From NCBI RefSeq assembly GCF_018691265.1, contig NW_024881276.1, positions 1,426,001 through 1,490,000 on the forward strand: DNA of 64,000 nucleotides. The letters run 5' to 3'. Below, one piece after another: positions 57,027-64,000 of this stretch. The position numbers and the translations under genes are program-made. Every line of letters starts with the position of its first letter. Within the stretch, counting starts at the first letter, position 1. The notes beneath the pieces were generated by a model. The model did no database searches. It worked only from the letters and a program-made list of their open reading frames with translations, and was not told the origin of the DNA. Source of the DNA: Tyto alba. Lineage: Eukaryota; Chordata; Aves; Strigiformes; Tytonidae.

Positions 57027-58390
57027 ACTTTTTCATCAGAGTCATAGTTACATAAGATCAATAATTCCATAACGTTTGAGCTGACCTTTATAATGATTGG
57101 CTTTTAGTTACCTCTCCCTCCCTATATTCCTATTCTGCAGAAATCATTGGTCATCCTCACTAATTGATTTAAATAGAATGGGGGGAGGGCAATGATTAGC
57201 ATATTCATGTTGTTTCTTGGAAATTATTATCATATGCAAATGTCTCCGACGCATGCGTGGTTATACTGGATGGGGGTCTCTGGTGGTCGTTGATAGTCTT
57301 CATCACTGTGTCCGCTTGATTGAACTCCATCCTTGCGCCTGCTCATTCCACCTTTGGTTAATGTTCACCTCTCCCTTGCCCAATCTTTCCAACCAAACCA
57401 GTTTTCCTCAGGTACCTATTGTTTCAAGTCAAGATCCATAACCAGTACCCATTACGTTAATTCAGAGCCCATGACGATTCTTATAATGTTCAAAGCACAC
57501 AGCATACTAGTTGCTTAATCCTAAGGGCCTTAGTGTACTTTATATTTTCAGAGCTACTGTAGCTTCATGTTAAATCAAAATCATACTTTTAAACTAAAAT
57601 CAAAATAATATTCTAGGATTCCAACTGTTTCATTAAGGTAACTGCAACACCAGCACCTTCCCAGTAAATTCTGACTTGGCAGTTTTGAGTTACCCTGTGG
57701 CTTTTTGAAAGGAGGATGCTAGGTTTACTTTTCATGACTTTTCAATTAGTTATTTTTTATTTCATGGAGTGCAGCTCATGTCTGCACGTTTGCAAGGAAA
57801 ACACTAATGGATTTAGGAAATTATAAAAAGCAAAAGAAAGGGAACAGGTTGCACTGTAACGTTAACAAACTGCCTGGCTTTCAACCGGCACTTAGGGAGG
57901 GAGCGTTTGCTAATGTCAGGATAATTTTTAAGATAGCATGTAGTTTTAAAATTGACAATTTGAGATAAAATGGTGAGCACAAATACACCTAGTTCAGCAA
58001 ACAAATCTACAGTGACCTAACGGGCTTTCAGAACCTCTTGAGAAAAGCAGCTGTGGCAGGACTTGCCAGCTCTGGAAAGAAACCAAATCAAAAATGACTG
58101 CTTGAGCATTTTGGCAAAGAGGAGAAACTGATGAAAACAAGTCTATATTCTAAAAATGTTAAAAGGTTTTCCAGTTGCAGGGAATGATAATTAAATTAAG
58201 CCATGAAGAAGCATCTTCTGCCTTTAATGAACCCATTCGGAGGTAATTGTGACCGGACTGTCTGGTTTTGTGGTATGATTCTGAGTACAGTGTTGAGTAA
58301 GGACAGCTGGCAAAAAGCCTGCTTTTCATCCTGACATCAGTTTTTCTAGTTAATAAGTTAATATTTCCTTCCATGTTTAGCTAATATTTC

Positions 58391-58398
<8 letters not shown>

Positions 58399-58432
<34 letters not shown>
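58399..58432. repeat. T34 homopolymer
   Basis: The longest single-base run in the window, followed by ATAG. Confidence 0.85.
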
Positions 58433-58435
<3 letters not shown>

Positions 58436-61400
58436 GAAATGGGATGTGTGTTTCAATTTAGCTAGCTGTTTTGCTAGCAGCAGCCTTTTATGAATATGAT
58501 ACAATGTCAGGCATTTCACACAGAATGTGCTTTGCATATACTATGCCCTTGAATTTAGGCTTCCATCCTTCCCATAAGAAGTAGAAGAAAAACCCCACAA
58601 AACCCACCTCTTGTTCTGAAAAACTCTTTTCAGGAAACTTGAAAGGCTTTTAATTCTGCACGGGCTCTTTCCTCCCCCCCTTTCTTTTATTTTTTCTTTC
58701 ATAGCCATCATTGCCACAGTGCTCCAATAAGTATTTCTAAAAATAAAATCTGCAAATTACAGGCCTTGGTTTACCACAGTGTTGCAAACTGTCATTAACA
58801 AACAGTCTTCAAAAGCCACTGGCTCTGCAAGCCATGAGGTAGCCTAAGTCCATAGAACTGTATTGTTCTCTTCCACTGCTCCCAGTCACTGTGTATTTTA
58901 ACTAGTTTGTTTTGTTTTGGTTTGTTTTTTTTTTTTTTTTTTTTTAATACTTAAATGTTGCTTGAAGATGCTGGGGTTTTGACAGCAATGAATTGATGTC
59001 CTGTCTATCATTCCAACCATTTTCCGAACAATATGACTTAGAAGATGAATAATCCTCAGGACATGCTCTTATTACAACTTCAGTGCAGTTTTGGCATCTT
59101 GTGCCTGCTGCTATTTAGTGCTCAGCTTCACACAGGGTAACGTAGCAGTAGCGTGTACTTCCCCTTGTCCCACACTGTGAAATCCAAGACGGGGTGATGC
59201 ATAGCTGGGAAAGGGATCAGAAATGTGCTTTTCTGTGTGCCCTCCTCTTCCCCCACGCTGTATGTGATTCATATGCAAATTAAGCTACTTTCCAAGGCTT
59301 TTCTATAAAGTTGTCTGACTTAACTAATTTTGCTTATCTAAGTAAAAGTCTGGGTATACTTGAAAAGGTGATGTCAGATAAAAACGACTTTTCCAAATTG
59401 CTCCTGAGCTTGGGGTTAAGATCACCTGGTCCTCTCTGGCAGGCCAACTGGTAAAGTAGTCAAGTGCCAGGGCGACGACTGAAAGAGTTTCAGCGCGGCC
59501 ACAGAAGCCAGCCGTAGGAGCCCTTTGAAATCAAGAATATTCTCAAGCTTTTAACACCCGTGTCCAGACCCTGCTGTAGATATAGCTCACACAGACCTAG
59601 AGCTCTTGTTGCTTTCCCATCCCCTCTACCACCACCTGCCAAGGGCTACCAGAGCCTGTTTAGGAGTGATCTGAGGGTAGATGGTTAAACACTGATGACA
59701 ATGACTGTACTGACGAGCAAAATTGGGCATGATACTGAAATCCTGCCTTGAGGACTGTTATTCTCTACTTGCTCTAAGTCCCATGGCTTGTGTACCTAAC
59801 CTCTCTCTCACTATACGATTTGTGTGTTGTCTTTTTAAACTGAGACTTCATTTTCTTTGTCAAGTTTTGCACTTCTGCAGCTGTAGTCATTCTCCTGGAG
59901 GTGTCCCTGACCTGAATTGAGGAAAGTACAAATAGACACAAGATATCATTTAATATTAACTAAACTGTGAAGAAATGAAGCATTCGGTATGGGACTTAGA
60001 TACATAAATTGAAAACCTAGATCCCCCCAAGAATCTTTTAAGTGACTGCAAATTCCATGTGCCAGCATGGGAAAAATGCGGGTATGTGTGTATGCTTTGT
60101 TTTTTTCCTAATAACCATCTGTTTTATCAAAAATATATGGCCCTCCAAGGTTTAAGAACCTGTCCCCCTTCCCAAATGATTGCCTAACCTCTAAGCTAGA
60201 GCACTGTCCTTCCCTGGAAGAGTGCAATATGTGTACAGTGCATACAAGACCTCACAGCTTCAGTAGCATCAATTGCTGATGTACGACATCATCCAGCTCT
60301 GGTACTTGTTCATCCTCCTCAGACTCATTTCAGGGCTGTCCAGGGAAGAGGAGGGAAGTAAGCTCGAGTGTCTTGTATAAAGCCATAGCTGTAACCATTG
60401 GCCTACAGAATAAATTTTATAGGTGATTTCCATTTCCTCTTCTACCATATTTGCAAGAAAAAAGCCGTGACCCTTATAGCTGCCTCACTGTCTCTTTTGT
60501 TAGCTTGTGTTCTAAATGAAAGATTTTTTTAATATTTATTTTCAGGAGAAACTTTGGAGCTGTGAGTCCTGAATAGGTGCGCATGTGTCGTAATGATACG
60601 AAATACTTTTTCTTTTGGTAAGAACAGGGTTTAAAAACTAGTCCTTCTTTTGAACTTTTCCGCAGGCAATGCTCAGGCAGCTGGTGAGCCTCATCCTGTA
60701 TTCCAGGAAACGGGGGTGTCTAATGCAAGGCGGTTCAGCCCACTGCCTGGTCAGGTTGCTTCAACATTCAGTATTTTGGCGCTGAAGTCCTTTCGTAGAT
60801 CAAAGCCTTATTCTTAACTGGTCAGAGACTGTAGAAAATAAAATGCAAATAGGGATCATTTTGAAAAAGCAAACTAAAATTTAGTGGTTTTTTAAAGTAG
60901 CTTTCGTTGGATCACAAAATTATTATTTAATGAGTAACTATTATATATTGGATTCTTATGAATCCTTACTAGCAAGAAAAATGAAGAGTGGGTGATGAAA
61001 TGTTTTAATATACCAAGCATTAGACAAACTGTTTCCCTTGAGAGCTTTTCAAGTAGCCTTATTCCAAGAGGAAACTGTGAAATATGCCTTTGTACTTTAT
61101 CAATGTATTATTCTACAATCCCTGGAATATATTTTCTTTAGAAATAGCACCTAATGGTGAAAACTGAAAAGAAGCAGCATTCACTCACATTGCTTCTTGA
61201 ATTGTGTCAGTATTTTTCATCGTTTGTCTTTTCTTTGGAGTGCCCACATTAGTAGTTAGTGGGAATACCAGCTGTGTAATGCTTAATCGAATTTTAGAAT
61301 TTGACTTCAGGACATACTGGGGTTTTCTAATTAGACTTTTTATTAATACTATATTCTGGTTGCAATATTTTTGCTGCTTTGTGTAGAGATAGATTCATAT

Positions 61401-63162
61401 CTACCTGCACATAGACGTACGGTTCTCTATAGACAATAAGTAGCCACACAGGATTGTACTGAAATAATAAAATTGATACAGGTAGAAAAATTGTGCTCCC
61501 TGAAGATAATGATTATGTGGTTCAGTTAGCCATGTTTCAGCTGGTGAGCACCTAAAGCAGATATTTCTGTGATTTGAACACCAAAATGTTTATGTTATAA
61601 TGGGTTTTATAGTACAGGATGCAATTTAGTTTGAATTATCATTCTTAACATAATATTTTTATTCCAGTGAATCAATAAATTGAATACTGACTTCTTTCTC
61701 TTTAGCATGAATGATTCTTGGCAGATTGTAGAAAAATTGACAGTATGAAATAATTAGTCAACTTGAAAGGCCACACTGCAATACGAGAGAAGACAGGAGC
61801 ACATTTCTGATTAGACTAAAAAGATATTTGAATATTGATGACTGGTTTTACATTAATTTGAGGATGCAAATAAAGCAATTTGATACATCTAACATATTAA
61901 AAACCACTTAACTTTAAAAATGAAAATTTAAAATCAGGTCGCTACAATCAGTTCAATATAGTAGTTGAAGAAATGAGAAATTTTGAAGCTTCAGATATTT
62001 ATCTGAGTGGTTTAGGGTAGAAAATGAAATTTACTGAGCCTGAAAAAGTGTGCTCAAGATATTTTGCATATAGGAAGGCATCACCAAATTCACAACAAGT
62101 ATTCTTTAAATTCTATCTATTAGAATTCTAAGTAGTTGATCTCCTTTTCAACTCCAGGTATTAGTGACATATATAAAGATAAGCGAGAGAGAATTGCCTA
62201 AAGCTCAGGTGGGGAGATGTTGTGGCACAATATCTGCAATTACCCCTGGCTCAATGACAAATCAGCACAGCATATTTGACTTTAAAATTTTTATTTCCAG
62301 AATGTTTCCCGTTATGATTTTTTTGCATTAAATTCTTGAAGACCTGGAAGGAAGTCTTAAGATTTTTCTTGAGTGAGAGAAAAGATGCGTAAGCACAGGC
62401 TGTTTGTCTTTGTTCCCATGCGTGTGGCTGTTGAAGCACAGCTGGAGCTGCAACTCTGTAGATAACTAGACCGGAGAATTTGTGTAAACGCAGAAGAGGA
62501 AGAAAACCCAAGTTCTTAGCGTTTTTCAGGACCTGAGTAAGTACAGCACCTTCTTTTCACCATCCACTTGAGGAAAGATGTAGACTCCCCATTAACGGTC
62601 CGTGACGCAATGCACAGGTTGTGCTAGGGGCGCTGTGTTGGTAGCAGACATCCCCACCACCCCTTCTTAACCTTGTTGTCACTGGAATGCTGAGGGCAAC
62701 TGAACACATCTCTTATTCCTCCCGGCCAGCCATCCTTGCCTTAAAAATAAATACATTTTTAAAAAAAAAAAACACCAGCGGGAGGCCTCTGTAAGACTCC
62801 AAATCTCAGTCCTGGACCACTTCCCGAGAGTTAGAAAGGCATTCATTTCCCTCCAGCACAGAAGGACTCCTTTCAGCAGCATCTAGAAACTGATTTCTGG
62901 CTGCTTAACCATGCCTGGTCCTGCCGAGCACAACGTCCAAAGGAGGATGGACCTTACCAGGGCTTCCTGACAAGGTTAGATGCCTCCTAGCAGAAACTAG
63001 AAATCCCCAGGCTTCTGAAGGCTGGGCGCCTGGCTCTGCAATTAAGGATGAGGTTTATCTTCCTTCACAGAGAGACATCCATCTATCATCCAGTGTGAGA
63101 AGGCTTTTTTGCCATCCTTGACAGAGCAGACATCCAGAACAGACACGATCTGTGCTTTTTTC

Positions 63163-63186
63163 TTTTTTTTTTTTTTTTTTTTTTTT
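63163..63186. repeat. T24 homopolymer
   Basis: Uninterrupted T run followed by C6. Confidence 0.8.
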
Positions 63187-64000
63187 CCCCCCTTTTTATC
63201 TTTTTTTCATTTCTGGCTTTATTTATACTCTAACTCTTACTACTATACCTGTAAACATTTGTGTTTCCACATCTGAAGCACCAGTTTGCACTTATCGTGA
63301 TGCACGTTGGGACCACAGAGGTACAGATTGTTTGCTGCATTTCTGCACTGCAAAATTTGAAAATGAAGTGGCATTTTCAGAGTGGGGAGGGGAGAGACTG
63401 GTAAAGATCTATGTTCTTGCAGATTACTGACTACTCTTATTATTTGCAATACCACTAAAGAAGCAATAATATTTCTCTTTACTTCATTTTGTTAGATTAT
63501 TATCAGTGCTGTTGTCCTTCATCTGTTCAGATCTCCCTTGTGTTCTCCTCCATTCTATTGTTTGTTTTTTCCATTGATAAAGAAATTATTGGGTATTTTC
63601 AAGTTGTGTGTGAGTCCCTCCCTCTTAGATGCCTGGCCTTTGAAAAGGATGGTGGTGTCACTGGGTGTGAAACCAGAGTCCTGACTCTCACAAAATGTAT
63701 TGGATATCAGATGTGTTATGCTAGACCTGGTGATGGCTTCAAAGCCATTTTAGTCTTGCCCATGGAAGAAAATAGTGCAGTATCTGCTCACCTGAGAGTA
63801 TACACTTATGTAAATGGGGATAAAAAAGCATACACCAGAGCTTCAGTGTTTATATGTGTAATAGTGTGATCACTACCGGGTCAAAATTGTTAATGAAGGT
63901 TTTCCAGCAAATATACATTTTTCTGTTTATCTGGAATACTGTGAGGTCATGGTCATCAAACCAGGGTAGATCTTAATAGTCATTGTGGTTACACTTGTAC

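Larger units (their letters stand above)
56860..57500 (-). mobile_element. Third LTR type, solo, approximate limits
   Basis: On the minus strand the stretch has the layout of a retroviral LTR with a short R region: a CATGCGTCGG-containing U3, GTATAAATATGTGG as TATA box (57017-57026), a start-site region, and GGAATAAAGAAGTGCC as polyadenylation signal (AATAAA at 56944-56949) about 70 bp later. A CpG-bearing U5-like tail (CGCGATTGCGACCGC) follows. That spacing is typical of ERV1/gammaretrovirus-like LTRs. I could not fix the ends: TGTTAGCGG at 56884 on the plus strand could be the complement of a terminal CA, and the 5' end lies somewhere near 57440-57500. No coding region is attached. A 77-codon minus frame (56812-57045) crosses the polyadenylation signal and is not a gene. 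Confidence 0.55.
57501..64000. other. AT-rich unique DNA, no recognised gene
   Basis: Nothing nameable beyond long T-runs: T34 at 58399-58432, a T-run near 58926-58945 and T24 at 63163-63186. ATATGCAAATTAAG at 59271 contains the octamer ATGCAAAT of POU factors. The 126-codon plus frame at 63489-63869 has no recognisable domain or splice context. Confidence 0.5.

Noticed and set aside
63489..63869. 126-codon plus-strand frame near the window end
   Set aside because: No domain recognised and ordinary AT-rich composition; probably chance.
1..64000. CRISPR array, bacterial operons or phage genes
   Set aside because: Composition, CR1 and LTR content and lack of dense coding show vertebrate nuclear DNA; no regularly spaced short repeats were seen.

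Overview
The window looks like non-coding vertebrate nuclear DNA, most likely from a bird and probably not a galliform. The evidence is several CR1 LINE fragments, a solo LTR of an ERVL type common in Neoaves, long poly-T/poly-A tracts, and an AT-rich background broken by islands of GC-rich repeat. No complete protein-coding gene, rRNA or tRNA could be recognised. The reading frames of 60 to 250 codons lie in retroelements or look like chance. The species assignment is an inference from repeat types, not from a marker gene.

The main structure is a set of five copies (A to E) of one roughly 1.07 kb LTR family, all lying in the first 36.5 kb. A (1-672, minus) is cut by the window edge. B (7676-8745, plus) has a perfect 5-bp target-site duplication. 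C (20202-21332, plus), D (27624-28699, minus) and E (35511-36470, minus) follow. None has gag, pol or env next to it, so they are solo LTRs. Each carries a U3 promoter block in the same order and spacing: a GC box (four of five copies), a perfect three-pentamer heat shock element, and a TATA-like box about 72 bp further on. A putative splice donor lies downstream, then a 67-bp tandem repeat and an AATAAA about 715 bp after the TATA box. I consider this heat-shock-promoter-like LTR the most interesting object here.

Other repeats by region: 13.66-14.27 kb holds a second, ERVL-type solo LTR (minus). 23.06-23.22 kb is a short CR1 3' end. 25.79-26.52 kb is probably an ancient CR1/L3-like relic. 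34.23-36.84 kb is one minus-strand CR1 split in two by LTR copy E. 37.18-38.60 kb and 44.94-47.28 kb are two more decayed minus-strand CR1s; the latter keeps recognisable endonuclease and reverse transcriptase motifs. 39.22-39.28 kb and 47.47-47.64 kb are short CR1 ends. About 56.86-57.50 kb is a third LTR type with a short TATA-to-polyA interval.

Outside the repeats there is a CpG-rich block at 54.18-54.60 kb, a G-tract with quadruplex potential at 55.09 kb, one possible internal exon near 2.82 kb, and AT-rich stretches that could be conserved regulatory DNA. The long stretches between these hold nothing I can name beyond homopolymer tracts. The window is either intergenic or deep inside a long intron.
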